In this document: one piece after another, positions 25,193-33,584 of the stretch
Position numbering within the stretch: position 1 is the first letter of the stretch
Layout: each line of letters begins with the position of its first letter
Position numbers and translations under genes: made by a program
Source of the DNA: Duganella zoogloeoides
GTDB taxonomy: Bacteria; Pseudomonadota; Gammaproteobacteria; Burkholderiales; Burkholderiaceae_D
Direction: 5' to 3'
Assembly (NCBI RefSeq): GCF_034479515.1
Contig: NZ_CP140152.1
Span: 2,914,001 to 2,978,000, forward strand
Length of the DNA: 64,000 nucleotides
Notes under the pieces: model-generated
What the model was told of the DNA's origin: nothing
Seen by the model: the letters and a program-made list of their open reading frames with translations, nothing else
The model's database searches: none

Positions 25193-25935
25193 TCGTCTTT
25201 GCCTGGAAAGTGTTGCCGACAGTGCCGCTGGTAGCTGCCGCCAACCGCGACGAGTTCTACCAGCGCGCCACCGCGCCGGCCGCGCCGTGGCCCGAGCATC
25301 CGCAAGTGTATGCGGGCCGCGACCTGCAGGCGGGCGGCAGCTGGATGGGCATCACCCATCCGGCCGAATGCCCCAACCACCACGGCGGCGCGCGTTTTGC
25401 CGCCATCACCAACATCCGCGCGCCCAGCGAGCACCGCGACGACACGCCGTCACGCGGCCAGCTGGTGGCCGACTACCTGGCCGGCTGCATGAGTCCGCAA
25501 GAGTACATAGCTGACCTGCGCCAGCGGGCTGATCAATACAATGGTTTCAACCTGGTGATCGGCGACCGCGACACCCTGATCTGGTACTCGAACCGGGGCG
25601 ACACCGACCCGCGCAACGGCAAGCCGCTCGAGCCCGGCGTGTACGGCGTCTCGAACGCGCTGCTTGATGCGCCCTGGCCCAAAGTGCTCAAAACCAAGGC
25701 CCAGTTCGCCAGCCTGCTGTGCCTGGGCGCACCGGACGACGCTTTCTTCGAAATGCTGTCCGACACCACCCCCGCCCCCGACCAGCGCCTGCCGGAAACC
25801 GGCGTGCCGCTGGAAGTGGAACGCGTGCTGTCATCGGTCAAGATCGAAAGCCCCGGCTACGGCACCCGCACGTCCACCGTCGTCAAGCTTTACGCCGACG
25901 CCACCGCCACCCTGCAAGAAGAACTCATCCATTAA
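25183..25935 (+). CDS. NRDE/TANGO2 family protein
   Basis: This encodes 250 residues from the ATG at 25183 (MCLIVFAWKVLPTVPLVAAA). The Asn-Arg-Asp-Glu motif that names the family is in AANRDEFYQR. The rest (AGRDLQAGGSWMGIT, FAAITNIRAP, RGQLVADYLAG, GVYGVSNALLDAPWPKV) is also typical. Human TANGO2 is linked to lipid/acyl-CoA or haem handling; the bacterial role is not settled. It is the last gene of the ygfZ unit and ends just before a long inverted repeat. Confidence 0.9.
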   Translation: MCLIVFAWKVLPTVPLVAAANRDEFYQRATAPAAPWPEHPQVYAGRDLQAGGSWMGITHPAECPNHHGGARFAAITNIRAPSEHRDDTPSRGQLVADYLAGCMSPQEYIADLRQRADQYNGFNLVIGDRDTLIWYSNRGDTDPRNGKPLEPGVYGVSNALLDAPWPKVLKTKAQFASLLCLGAPDDAFFEMLSDTTPAPDQRLPETGVPLEVERVLSSVKIESPGYGTRTSTVVKLYADATATLQEELIH

Positions 25936-26020
25936 CTTCGGGGTCAGTGCCGACATTTGGACACGAGCCCAACAGCCGTAAGGCCCAGCTCGTGTCTGAA
26001 TGTCGGCACTGACCCCGAAG
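25936..26020. repeat. 85-bp inverted repeat with 33-bp arms
   Basis: Arms at 25936-25968 and 25988-26020 match at 31 of 33 positions around a 19-bp loop. The outer part reads CTTCGGGGTCAGTGCCGACA. It sits exactly between two convergent genes, so it may end transcription from both sides. A further GGGGTCA at 26022 repeats the outer core. Confidence 0.9.
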
Positions 26021-26025
26021 TGGGG

Positions 26026-26460
26026 TCAGAACTTGTGGTTCATATTGATGTGGCGGATGCCGGCCTCGAGGAATTCTTCGCCTTCGATGGCGAAGCCGTG
26101 GCGCTGGTAGAAGGCGGCGGCGTGGGTTTGGGCGCTCAGGGCGACCAGGCTTTCGCCGCGCGCGCGGGCTTGCGCCATCAGGCCTTGCAGCAGAGCACCA
26201 CCGACGCCGGTACCGCGGCCCGACTTGCGCACGGCCATGCGGCCGATGTGGCCGTCGGGCAGCAGGCGGCCGGTGCCGATCGGCACGCCGGCAGCGTCGT
26301 ACGCCACCGCGTGCAGGCACAGTACATCCATATTGTCCATTTCCAGTTCGGCAGGCACACCCTGCTCTTCGACAAAGACTTCGGTGCGTATCAGTTTGGC
26401 TTCGGCAGACATGGAGGCCCAGTCGCCGTAGCGGATCGTATGGTGGACGGTTTCGTTCAT
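26026..26460 (-). CDS. GNAT family N-acetyltransferase
   Basis: This encodes 144 residues from the ATG at 26460. It has the GNAT acetyl-CoA loop IGRMAVRKSGRGTGVGGALL (R/Q-x-x-G-x-G/A) and the preceding IGTGRLLPDGH strand. The N-terminal EAKLIRTEVFVEEQGVP is typical of the ElaA/YitI subgroup, and AFYQRHGFAIEGEEFLEAGI forms the C-terminal helix and strand. Substrate unknown. It is convergent with the NRDE gene across the inverted repeat and lies 13 bp after the LysR gene on the same strand. Confidence 0.9.
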   Translation of the reverse strand: MNETVHHTIRYGDWASMSAEAKLIRTEVFVEEQGVPAELEMDNMDVLCLHAVAYDAAGVPIGTGRLLPDGHIGRMAVRKSGRGTGVGGALLQGLMAQARARGESLVALSAQTHAAAFYQRHGFAIEGEEFLEAGIRHINMNHKF

Positions 26461-26473
26461 GGCTTCGGTTTGC

Positions 26474-27394
26474 TCAAGAAAAACAATGATTGTCGCACGC
26501 AAGGTGCTGTTCGAGGAAGTCCACGCACACACGCACTTTTGCCGAGCTTGCCAGGCGCTGCGGATACACGGCCCACACATTGGCTTCCTGCGTATAACCG
26601 GGCAATATTTGCACCAGTTCGCCGCGATCGAGATGCGGTTGCGCGTCCCACAGCGAACGCAGCACGATGCCGGCGCCAGCCACCGCCCATTGCAGCGCAA
26701 TCTCGCCGTGGTTGGTCGAGAGCGGCCCCGTCACTTTCACCACCACGTCCTCGCCCGCGCCATGGCGCAGCTTCCACACGCCAAACGGCAGGTCGCGCTC
26801 CTTGATCGGCAGGCAATCGTGGCCCGACAACTCTGCCACCGCGCGCGGCGTGCCGCGCCGGGCCAGGTAGGCGGGAGCGGCGCACAGGATGCGGTGGTTG
26901 CTCATCAGCTTGCGGGCGATCAGGTTCGGCTCGATATCCTCGCCCACCCGGATGTCAAGGTCGAAGCCTTCAGCAACGATATCGACCAGCCGGTCGAGCA
27001 CCTCGAAGCGCACTTGCAGCGCCGGGTGGGCGGCCACCAGTTGCGCGATGGCAGGCGCCACCACGTTGCGCCCGAAGCCGAAGCTGCTGCTCACCCGCAA
27101 CTGGCCGCGCGGCACGCCCTGCCGTTCAGCCACCTCGTCGAACAGGCTGTCCAGGCTGGACAGGATAGCCAGCGCCCGTGCATACACCTGCTCGCCATCG
27201 GCGCTGACCACCACCCGCCGCGTGCTGCGGTGAAACAGGCGTACCCCCAGCGCTGTTTCCAGCACGGCAATGCGCTTGCTCACGTAGGCGGGCGACATGC
27301 CCAGCTCGGCTGCGGCGCCGGCAAAGCTGGCCTTGCGTACCACAGCGGCAAACACGCGCAGGTCGCTGTTCTCGATATCCTTATTCACGCTCAT
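26474..27394 (-). CDS. LysR-family regulator, DmlR-like
   Basis: This 306-residue regulator has an N-terminal winged helix-turn-helix (DLRVFAAVVRKASFAGAAAE, LGMSPAYVSKRIAVLE, LFHRSTRRV) and a C-terminal ligand-binding domain. It is divergent from a D-malate/tartrate dehydrogenase gene, the arrangement of dmlR-dmlA in enterics, where DmlR activates dmlA on D-malate. That role is inferred from position. Its target would lie in the 94-bp gap at 27395-27488, where no clear T-N11-A box could be fixed. Confidence 0.9.
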   Translation of the reverse strand: MSVNKDIENSDLRVFAAVVRKASFAGAAAELGMSPAYVSKRIAVLETALGVRLFHRSTRRVVVSADGEQVYARALAILSSLDSLFDEVAERQGVPRGQLRVSSSFGFGRNVVAPAIAQLVAAHPALQVRFEVLDRLVDIVAEGFDLDIRVGEDIEPNLIARKLMSNHRILCAAPAYLARRGTPRAVAELSGHDCLPIKERDLPFGVWKLRHGAGEDVVVKVTGPLSTNHGEIALQWAVAGAGIVLRSLWDAQPHLDRGELVQILPGYTQEANVWAVYPQRLASSAKVRVCVDFLEQHLACDNHCFS

Positions 27395-27488
27395 TGTTCA
27401 CAATCTGTGATCCATGCATTTACAAACAACACCATTCTAAACGCGTTGGAATCACGCTATGCTGTTTTCCACACACAAGGAGATCGCC

Positions 27489-28568
27489 ATGCACACCCAT
27501 AAAATCGCAGTTATCGCCGGCGACGGCATCGGCAAGGAAGTCATGCCCGAGGGCATACGCGTGGTGGACGCCGCTGCGCGCCGCTTCAACATCAGCATCG
27601 AATGGACCACCTTCGAATGGGCCAGCTGCGACTACTATGTCCGGCACGGCAAGATGATGCCGGACGACTGGTTCGAGCAACTGAAGGGCTTTGACGCCAT
27701 TTTCTTTGGCGCGGTCGGGTGGCCGGAACTGGTGCCCGATCATATTTCGCTGTGGGGTTCGCTGCTGAAATTCCGCCGCCAGTTCGACCAGTACGTGAAC
27801 CTGCGCCCGGTGCGCCTGATGCCCGGCGTGCCGTGCCCGCTTGCCAACAAGCAGCCCGGCGACATCGATTTTTACATCGTCCGTGAAAATACCGAGGGTG
27901 AATATTCGTCGGTGGGCGGCAAGATGTTCGAGGGTACCGATCGTGAATTCGTGCTGCAAGAGTCGATCTTTACCCGCATCGGGGTGGACCGGGTGCTGAA
28001 GTATGCGTTCGAACTGGCGCAGTCGAGGCCCAAAAAACACCTGACGTCGGCCACCAAGTCGAACGGCATCTCGATCAGCATGCCTTACTGGGACGAGCGC
28101 TTTGCGCTGATGGGCAAGGATTACGCCGACGTGCGCTGCGACCAGTACCACATCGACATCCTGGCCGCGCGCTTCGTGCTCTCGCCCGAGCGCTTCGACG
28201 TGGTGGTGGCGTCCAACCTGTTCGGCGATATCCTGTCGGACCTGGGGCCGGCATGCACCGGCACCATCGGCATCGCACCGTCGGCCAACCTCAATCCCGA
28301 CCGCACCTGGCCGTCGCTGTTCGAACCGGTGCACGGTTCGGCGCCCGATATCTACGGCAAAAACATCGCCAACCCGGTGGCCATGATCTGGTCCGGCGCC
28401 ATGATGCTGGACTTTTTGGGCCAGGGCGACGCCAGCTACCGGGCCGCGCACGACGCGATTCTGGCAGCAATCGAAAGCACGATTGCCGATGGCGCCAGAA
28501 CGCCTGATCTCGGCGGTTCGGCCAGCACGATCGAGGCGGGGATGGCGATTGCGGCGTTGCTGGAATAG
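27489..28568 (+). CDS. Tartrate/D-malate dehydrogenase (beta-decarboxylating)
   Basis: This encodes 359 residues from the ATG at 27489 with AAGGAGATC upstream. It belongs to the isocitrate/isopropylmalate dehydrogenase family: AVIAGDGIGKEVMPEG at the N-terminus, VRENTEGEYSSVGGKMFEGT, the metal-binding DILSDLGPACTG segment and EPVHGSAPDIYGKNIANPVA near the NAD site. The TtuC/DmlA subgroup oxidises D-malate, L-tartrate and meso-tartrate to pyruvate or related products with NAD. The choice among these substrates cannot be made from sequence; the divergent LysR favours the DmlA reading. Confidence 0.9.
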   Translation: MHTHKIAVIAGDGIGKEVMPEGIRVVDAAARRFNISIEWTTFEWASCDYYVRHGKMMPDDWFEQLKGFDAIFFGAVGWPELVPDHISLWGSLLKFRRQFDQYVNLRPVRLMPGVPCPLANKQPGDIDFYIVRENTEGEYSSVGGKMFEGTDREFVLQESIFTRIGVDRVLKYAFELAQSRPKKHLTSATKSNGISISMPYWDERFALMGKDYADVRCDQYHIDILAARFVLSPERFDVVVASNLFGDILSDLGPACTGTIGIAPSANLNPDRTWPSLFEPVHGSAPDIYGKNIANPVAMIWSGAMMLDFLGQGDASYRAAHDAILAAIESTIADGARTPDLGGSASTIEAGMAIAALLE

Positions 28569-28595
28569 ATCTCATCCGGCAGTCGCTGCCGCGTC

Positions 28596-28674
28596 GTACC
28601 CGCGAAAGCGGGTACCCAGGTCGGCGATACTGCTTGCGATGCCTGGGAAATTGGATCCCCGCCTGCGCGGGGAT
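28596..28674. repeat. REP-like element with two hairpins
   Basis: Hairpin 1 (28596-28615) is GTACCCGC, loop GAAA, GCGGGTAC. Hairpin 2 (28655-28674) is ATCCCCGC, loop CTGC, GCGGGGAT. They are separated by 39 bp in the gap between two convergent genes, as in paired REP/BIME elements. Confidence 0.8.
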
Positions 28675-28719
28675 GACATTTTGCGGCCCAGGTTACAACC
28701 GCAGCATGACGGCGCCGAT

Positions 28720-29247
28720 TTATTTAGCCGCAGTAATCACACCGCAAGCGAGCCGGCCACCGGCATTGCCGGTCGGCTGGGTCTTCAGGTCGTCGGGCGC
28801 AGTGTGCACGATCACGCCGCGATTGAGGGCGTTGACCGGGCTGCCTTCGGTCAGCGTCAGCTGCGACAGCGGCACCTTGACGTCGAGCGTGGCTACGCCC
28901 TTGGCATCGGCAGTGATATTGCCGAAGTCGCCGCTGTGCTTGCTGGCGTGCGACGGATCGCCGTGCGGTGCGCTGGTCGGATTAAAATGGCCGCCGGCGC
29001 TGCTGCCGTCGGGCGCCGAGCAATCGCCTTTTTCGTGGATGTGGAACCCGTGCAAGCCGGGCGTCAGGCCTTCGACCTTGGCCTTGACGTGGACGCCGTC
29101 GGCGGTTTGCTCGAACGTGACCAGGCCGGACGTCTTGCTGTTGGCGGTTGGCGCCAGCTTGGCCTGGGCGGTGACGTTAGCTGCTGAAGCGGTCTGAATG
29201 GCGGCCAGCGCCAGGATGCAGCTCAAGCTTAGTGCGGCTGTTTTCAT
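28720..29247 (-). CDS. sodC: Periplasmic Cu/Zn superoxide dismutase
   Basis: This encodes 175 residues from the ATG at 29247, giving a signal peptide (MKTAALSLSCILALAAIQTA, cleavage after ASA). It removes superoxide in the periplasm. Metal ligands are visible: HxH in GLHGFHIHEKGDC, the bridging and zinc His residues in GGHFNPTSAPHG and HASKHSGDFGNI with its Asp, and a copper His in GVIVHTAPDD. The disulfide Cys pair is in EKGDC and GGRLACGVI. Length is normal. The gene appears monocistronic. Confidence 0.94.
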   Translation of the reverse strand: MKTAALSLSCILALAAIQTASAANVTAQAKLAPTANSKTSGLVTFEQTADGVHVKAKVEGLTPGLHGFHIHEKGDCSAPDGSSAGGHFNPTSAPHGDPSHASKHSGDFGNITADAKGVATLDVKVPLSQLTLTEGSPVNALNRGVIVHTAPDDLKTQPTGNAGGRLACGVITAAK

Positions 29248-29316
29248 TGTGTGGTTCCTTGTTAACGTGATCGAACAAAATGCGCCGCCGGTTTGCGGCG
29301 ACACAACGCGTTCAAA

Positions 29317-30315
29317 TCATATCAACTTTACCAATTGCTTGCCAAAATTGAACCCCTGCAGTAAACCGATGAAAGCCTCGGGCGCAGCAGCGATGCCCTG
29401 CGCCACGGTTTCACGGTATTTGACCTGGCCGGATGCCACCAGTTCCGCCAATTCCATCAATCCCTGGTCCCACAATTCCATGTGCTCGGTGACGATAAAA
29501 CCTTGCACCGTCAGACGGTTGATCAGCAGCAGGCGGGCATTATGCAGCGCCATGTCGGCGCCGCCGAAGCCGCCGATCAGGCCGCACAATGCCACCCGGC
29601 CGAAAGCGTTGGTGCGCGCCAGCGCCGCGTCCAGCATGACGCCGCCGACGTTCTCGAAAATGCCATCGACGCCATCGGGCGTGGCGGCCGCCAGGTCGGC
29701 CTCGAGCTTGCCGGCCTTGTAATCGATGCAGGCATCGAAACCGAGTTCATCGATCACGTACCGGCATTTGTCGGGGCCGCCGGCAATACCCACCACGCGG
29801 CAGCCTTGCATGCGTGCCAGTTGTCCCACCACGCTGCCCACCGCGCCGCTGGCAGCCGAGACCACGATGGTGTCGCCCCCTTTGGGCGCAATGATGCGGT
29901 TCAGTCCGTACCAGGCGGCCATGCCGGGCATGCCCACCGCGCCCAGGTAGGCCGATAAAGGCAACCTGGCCGCATCGACCTTGCGCAACCGGGCGCCATC
30001 GGTCACCGCCAGCTCGGTCCAGCCCAGCACGCCAACCACCGCATCGCCAACTGCAAAACCGGCTTGGCGCGACGCAACCACTTCACCGACGGTGCCGCCG
30101 ATCATCGTCTGGTCCAGCGCCTGGGAGGCCGCGTAACTCCTGGCCGCGCTCATGCGGCCGCGCATATATGGATCGAGCGACAGGTAATGGTTGCGCACCA
30201 GCAGCTCGCCCTCCTGCAAGGCGGGCGTGGTCACCGTTTCGAGCCGGAAATTATCCGCCGTGACGGCGCCGCGCGGCCGGCTGGCGAGCACGATGCGCCG
30301 GTAGCTGTCCGGCAT
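29317..30315 (-). CDS. MDR-superfamily NADP-dependent oxidoreductase (CurA/YncB type)
   Basis: This encodes 332 residues from the ATG at 30315. It is a zinc-independent medium-chain dehydrogenase/reductase: the N-terminal SLDPYMRGRM is characteristic of the leukotriene-B4/CurA branch, and the nucleotide-binding VVSAASGAVGSVVGQLARMQ contains the AxxGxxG loop. ENVGGVMLDAAL and GRVALCGLIGGF follow. Such enzymes reduce alkenals, enones or quinones with NADPH; the substrate here is not known. It starts 3 bp after the Dabb gene's stop and is co-transcribed with it. Confidence 0.9.
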   Translation of the reverse strand: MPDSYRRIVLASRPRGAVTADNFRLETVTTPALQEGELLVRNHYLSLDPYMRGRMSAARSYAASQALDQTMIGGTVGEVVASRQAGFAVGDAVVGVLGWTELAVTDGARLRKVDAARLPLSAYLGAVGMPGMAAWYGLNRIIAPKGGDTIVVSAASGAVGSVVGQLARMQGCRVVGIAGGPDKCRYVIDELGFDACIDYKAGKLEADLAAATPDGVDGIFENVGGVMLDAALARTNAFGRVALCGLIGGFGGADMALHNARLLLINRLTVQGFIVTEHMELWDQGLMELAELVASGQVKYRETVAQGIAAAPEAFIGLLQGFNFGKQLVKLI

Positions 30316-30317
30316 CG

Positions 30318-30620
30318 TCAAACCTCGTAGTCCATGCACTGGCGCTCCAGTCGGATGGCGCCGATGAATGGCTTGATGGCAACGTGCTCGGGATGGTCGA
30401 GGTAGGCGTTCAGTGCATCCTCGCCCGTGAACTCGGAGTACAGCACCACGTCGTAGGTCGCTTCCAGTCCAGGCTGGGCCAGCACGGCTTCGAACTTGAC
30501 GATGCCCGGCACGATGGTGGCGCAGCCGTCGAGCAAGGCTTTCATCTTGATGGCATTGGCGGCGCGGTCGGCGCCTTCTGCGTGGTCTTTCAGTTTCCAC
30601 ATCACGATGTGTTTGAGCAT
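30318..30620 (-). CDS. Dabb (stress-responsive alpha/beta barrel) domain protein
   Basis: This 100-residue single Dabb domain has MLKHIVMWKLKDHAEG, the conserved YDVVLYSEFTGEDALNAYLD and the HPEHVAIKPFI motif at its usual place. These dimeric ferredoxin-like barrels bind or cyclise small hydrophobic substrates in some relatives, but most bacterial ones are uncharacterised. It precedes an enone-reductase-like gene, so the pair may process reactive carbonyls; that is inference. Confidence 0.88.
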   Translation of the reverse strand: MLKHIVMWKLKDHAEGADRAANAIKMKALLDGCATIVPGIVKFEAVLAQPGLEATYDVVLYSEFTGEDALNAYLDHPEHVAIKPFIGAIRLERQCMDYEV

Positions 30621-30849
30621 AGTTTCTCTCCGGGCGAGGCGCCAAATAAAGGGCGACAAGAATAGCACAGTGCAAGCTTTCAACGACAGGTATGGCGGCT
30701 CGCTGGTTGTAAGTTTGGTGCAAGGTTCGGCGTTCACACTCGCTGCCAAGCTGTCGATTTGGAAACTGTCGAGCTTGTCTTCCGTTGGTTTGCTCAACCG
30801 GTTTTACCAGGTCTGCCGCTTAAAACAACACTAAAAAAGGAGACAAATA

Positions 30850-32547
30850 ATGGCTTCATCGTCGGGTACCGCCGATCCGCGCAACCAGTCCAAGGGCGCG
30901 CCGATCACACCAGAGGAACGCAAGGTCATCTTCGCTTCGTCGCTGGGCACCGTGTTCGAATGGTATGACTTCTATCTGTATGGCGCGCTCGCGCCGATCA
31001 TCGCCAAGCAGTTCTTCATCGGCGAACCCACCACCACCTTCATTTTCGCGCTGCTGGCATTTGCCGCCGGGTTTATCGTGCGGCCATTCGGCGCGCTGGT
31101 GTTCGGCCGCCTCGGCGACATGATCGGCCGCAAATACACATTCCTGGTCACCATCCTGATCATGGGCGCCTCCACCTTCATTGTCGGGCTGCTGCCGGGG
31201 TACGCGGCGATCGGCATCGCAGCGCCGATCATCCTGGTGTTCCTGCGCATCCTGCAGGGCCTGGCGCTGGGCGGCGAATATGGCGGCGCCGCCACCTACG
31301 TCGCGGAACATGCGCCGCCGGGCAAACGCGGTTCGTTTACGGCCTGGATCCAGACCACGGCCACGCTGGGGCTGTTCCTGTCGCTGCTGGTCATCCTGGG
31401 CACCCGCACCGCCATCGGCGAGGACGAGTTCCAGGCCTGGGGCTGGCGCGTGCCGTTCCTGGTCTCGATCCTGCTGCTGGGCGTGTCGGTGTGGATCCGC
31501 ATGTCGATGCACGAATCGCCGGCGTTCGCCAAGATGAAAGCGGAGGGCAAGACGTCCAAGGCGCCGCTGAGCGAGGCTTTTGGCCAGTGGCGCAACCTCA
31601 AAGTGGTGATCCTGGCGCTGATCGGCCTGACCATGGGCCAGGCGGTGGTGTGGTACACCGGCCAGTTCTATGCGCTGTTCTTCATGACCGAAACGCTCAA
31701 GATCGACGGCGCCACCGCCAACATCATGACCGCCACGTCGCTGGCCCTGGCCACGCCGTTCTTCATCATCTTCGGCATGCTGTCGGACAAGATCGGCCGC
31801 AAGTGGATCATCCTCGGCGGTTGCATCATCGCGGCGGCCACCTACTTCCCGCTGTTCAAGGCGCTCACCCACTACGGCAATCCGGCGCTGGAAATGGCGC
31901 TGAAAAATTCGCCGGTGGTGCTGGTGGCCGACCCCGCCTCGTGCAACTTCCAGTTCAACCCCACCGGCCAGCGCAAGTTCCCGTCGTCGTGCGACATCGC
32001 CGCCGGCATCCTGTCGCGCGCCTCGGTGGCATACACCCACGAAGACGCACCGGCCGGATCGGTTGCCAAGGTCAGGATCGGCGACAAGGAAATTACGTCG
32101 TTCAACGCCGTCATGACGCCCGATAACCTCAACTTCAGTGCCGAAAGCAAGAAGACCGAGGCCACTCTCAAGAAAGACGTGGTGGACGCGATCAAGCTGG
32201 CCGGCTATCCGACCAAGGCCGACGAAGCCCAGATGAACAAGCCGATGGTGGTGCTGATCCTGTTCGTGCTGGTGCTGTACGTGACCATGGTGTACGGGCC
32301 GATCGCCGCCATGCTGGTGGAAATGTTCCCCACCCGCATACGCTACACGTCGATGTCGCTGCCGTATCACATCGGCAACGGCTGGTTCGGCGGCCTGCTG
32401 CCCACCATCTCGTTCGCACTGGTGGCGTTCAAGGGAGATATTTATTACGGGCTGTGGTACCCGATCATCATTGCCATCATCACGGTCGTGATCGGCGCCC
32501 TGTTTGTCGGCGAGACCAAGGATAACGATATTTACGCCAACGACTGA
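30850..32547 (+). CDS. MFS transporter of the metabolite:H+ symporter type with large periplasmic insert
   Basis: This encodes 565 residues after AAAAAAGGAGAC. Twelve membrane segments are expected. The family signature GLGDxIGRK appears as FGRLGDMIGRKYTFL after TM2, and LGGEYGGAATYVAEHAPPGK is typical of the ProP/ShiA/KgtP branch. Unlike most members (about 430-450 residues) it carries an insert of about 100 residues at 355-460, between two late membrane helices, with two Cys (PASCNFQF, PSSCDIAAG) that could form a disulfide. FEWYDFYLYGALAP opens TM1. The substrate (an organic acid or osmolyte) is unknown. Confidence 0.88.
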   Translation: MASSSGTADPRNQSKGAPITPEERKVIFASSLGTVFEWYDFYLYGALAPIIAKQFFIGEPTTTFIFALLAFAAGFIVRPFGALVFGRLGDMIGRKYTFLVTILIMGASTFIVGLLPGYAAIGIAAPIILVFLRILQGLALGGEYGGAATYVAEHAPPGKRGSFTAWIQTTATLGLFLSLLVILGTRTAIGEDEFQAWGWRVPFLVSILLLGVSVWIRMSMHESPAFAKMKAEGKTSKAPLSEAFGQWRNLKVVILALIGLTMGQAVVWYTGQFYALFFMTETLKIDGATANIMTATSLALATPFFIIFGMLSDKIGRKWIILGGCIIAAATYFPLFKALTHYGNPALEMALKNSPVVLVADPASCNFQFNPTGQRKFPSSCDIAAGILSRASVAYTHEDAPAGSVAKVRIGDKEITSFNAVMTPDNLNFSAESKKTEATLKKDVVDAIKLAGYPTKADEAQMNKPMVVLILFVLVLYVTMVYGPIAAMLVEMFPTRIRYTSMSLPYHIGNGWFGGLLPTISFALVAFKGDIYYGLWYPIIIAIITVVIGALFVGETKDNDIYAND

Positions 32548-32680
32548 TCGTCCAGGCTGACATCCGGGTGGCCGGTTCCGTGCGAGCGGGCTGGCCATTT
32601 TTTATTGCCGCAAATGGCGTCCGATTGACAAATACAGCGTCCAACACGTAGCCCGGCGTTGGCCTCGACGTCTGTAACGC

Positions 32681-32708
32681 AAAAAAAAAGCCGCCATCGC
32701 TGGCGGCT
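32681..32708 (-). terminator. Terminator of the PEP-CTERM gene
   Basis: An 8-bp perfect stem (AGCCGCCA, loop TCGC, TGGCGGCT; 32689-32708) is followed on the minus strand by a nine-base T-run. It lies 30 bp past the stop. Confidence 0.85.
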
Positions 32709-32737
32709 CAAACTCACTTTGTTGACTACTTGCTTGC

Positions 32738-33394
32738 TTATGCGCTGGCTTGCTTGTTCTTGCGGCGGCGGGCGATGAAGCCTACCAGGCCCAGGCCGCC
32801 CAGCATCATGGCGTAAGTTTCCGGCTCCGGTACCGCGGTCACGGCCGACTGACCGAATTCCACGCGCAGGCCGGTCGGGTTGCCGCTGTTTTGCGCCCAG
32901 TTGGTGACCACGAAGTCGAGCTGGTTGACGCCGCTCGTGAAACCGCTGGCTGCGGTGAAGTTGCTCCAGGTGGTGAAGCCGTTGCCACTGGCGATCTCGG
33001 TGTTGTTGAGCAAGACCTTGACCGTATTGTCGGACAGCACGCGGCCGGCGAACGACGCGGTGGCGGCGTCAAAACCGGTCAGGTCGAACGAGAGTCGGTA
33101 AGTATAAGTACCGTTATTCCAGGCGTCGTACGACTGGCCCTGGTTGGCCGTAGGCGTGATCCACTTCGACGTGCTGTCGTTGGCCAGCCAGGTATTCACC
33201 GGCCAGGTGTTGTCGAGGGTGATGACCGGGACGGTCGAGCCATTCCAGGTATCGCTCACAATGCTGAGCTGGTAGCTGGTGTCGTTAGCGCCGCCAGCGC
33301 CGATGCCGGTGTTGTTCAGGCCGGTGATGGACGCCGCATGCGCGGACACGAAGGCGGACAGGGAAATTGCTGCAGCGATAATGATGCGTTTCAT
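32738..33394 (-). CDS. PEP-CTERM sorting-domain exported protein
   Basis: This encodes 218 residues from the ATG at 33394. A signal peptide (MKRIIIAAAISLSAFVSAHA) precedes a beta-rich mature region of about 160 residues (ITLDNTWPVNTWLA, YTYRLSFDLTGFDAATASFA, GVNQLDFVVTNW). The C-terminus is the sorting signal VPEPETYAMMLGGLGLVGFI followed by ARRRKNKQ. Such proteins are processed by exosortase EpsH, are usually linked to exopolysaccharide, and are surface-located. The exosortase itself is not in the window. The mature domain resembles carbohydrate-binding-like jelly-roll strands but no family is certain. Confidence 0.9.
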   Translation of the reverse strand: MKRIIIAAAISLSAFVSAHAASITGLNNTGIGAGGANDTSYQLSIVSDTWNGSTVPVITLDNTWPVNTWLANDSTSKWITPTANQGQSYDAWNNGTYTYRLSFDLTGFDAATASFAGRVLSDNTVKVLLNNTEIASGNGFTTWSNFTAASGFTSGVNQLDFVVTNWAQNSGNPTGLRVEFGQSAVTAVPEPETYAMMLGGLGLVGFIARRRKNKQASA

Positions 33395-33529
33395 GATGAC
33401 CTCTAAAAAGTATATGGTTGTAACGAAGGCATCGAAGCGGATGCCGAACCGACGTTGCAACTCAAACCGTTTTTTAGGGTATCGCTGGCGGGTAGGTAGT
33501 GCCATTATAGCTTTGATTTGAAATAAATG

Positions 33530-33565
33530 CTCACATGCCATTAATTTTTCCTTAAGACATGTGAG
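33530..33565. terminator. Bipartite hairpin downstream of the fadB-like gene
   Basis: CTCACATG (33530-33537) pairs with CATGTGAG (33558-33565), and inner TTAA/TTAA can extend the stem around a T-rich loop. It is 20 bp past the fadB-like stop and no strong T-run follows, so terminator versus regulatory site is open. Confidence 0.4.
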
Positions 33566-33584
33566 AATACAACAACATTCACGA

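Noticed and set aside
30856..32598. 580-aa minus-strand frame opposite the MHS transporter
   Set aside because: It is His/Gln/Arg-rich without domains and lies exactly antisense to a 12-helix transporter.
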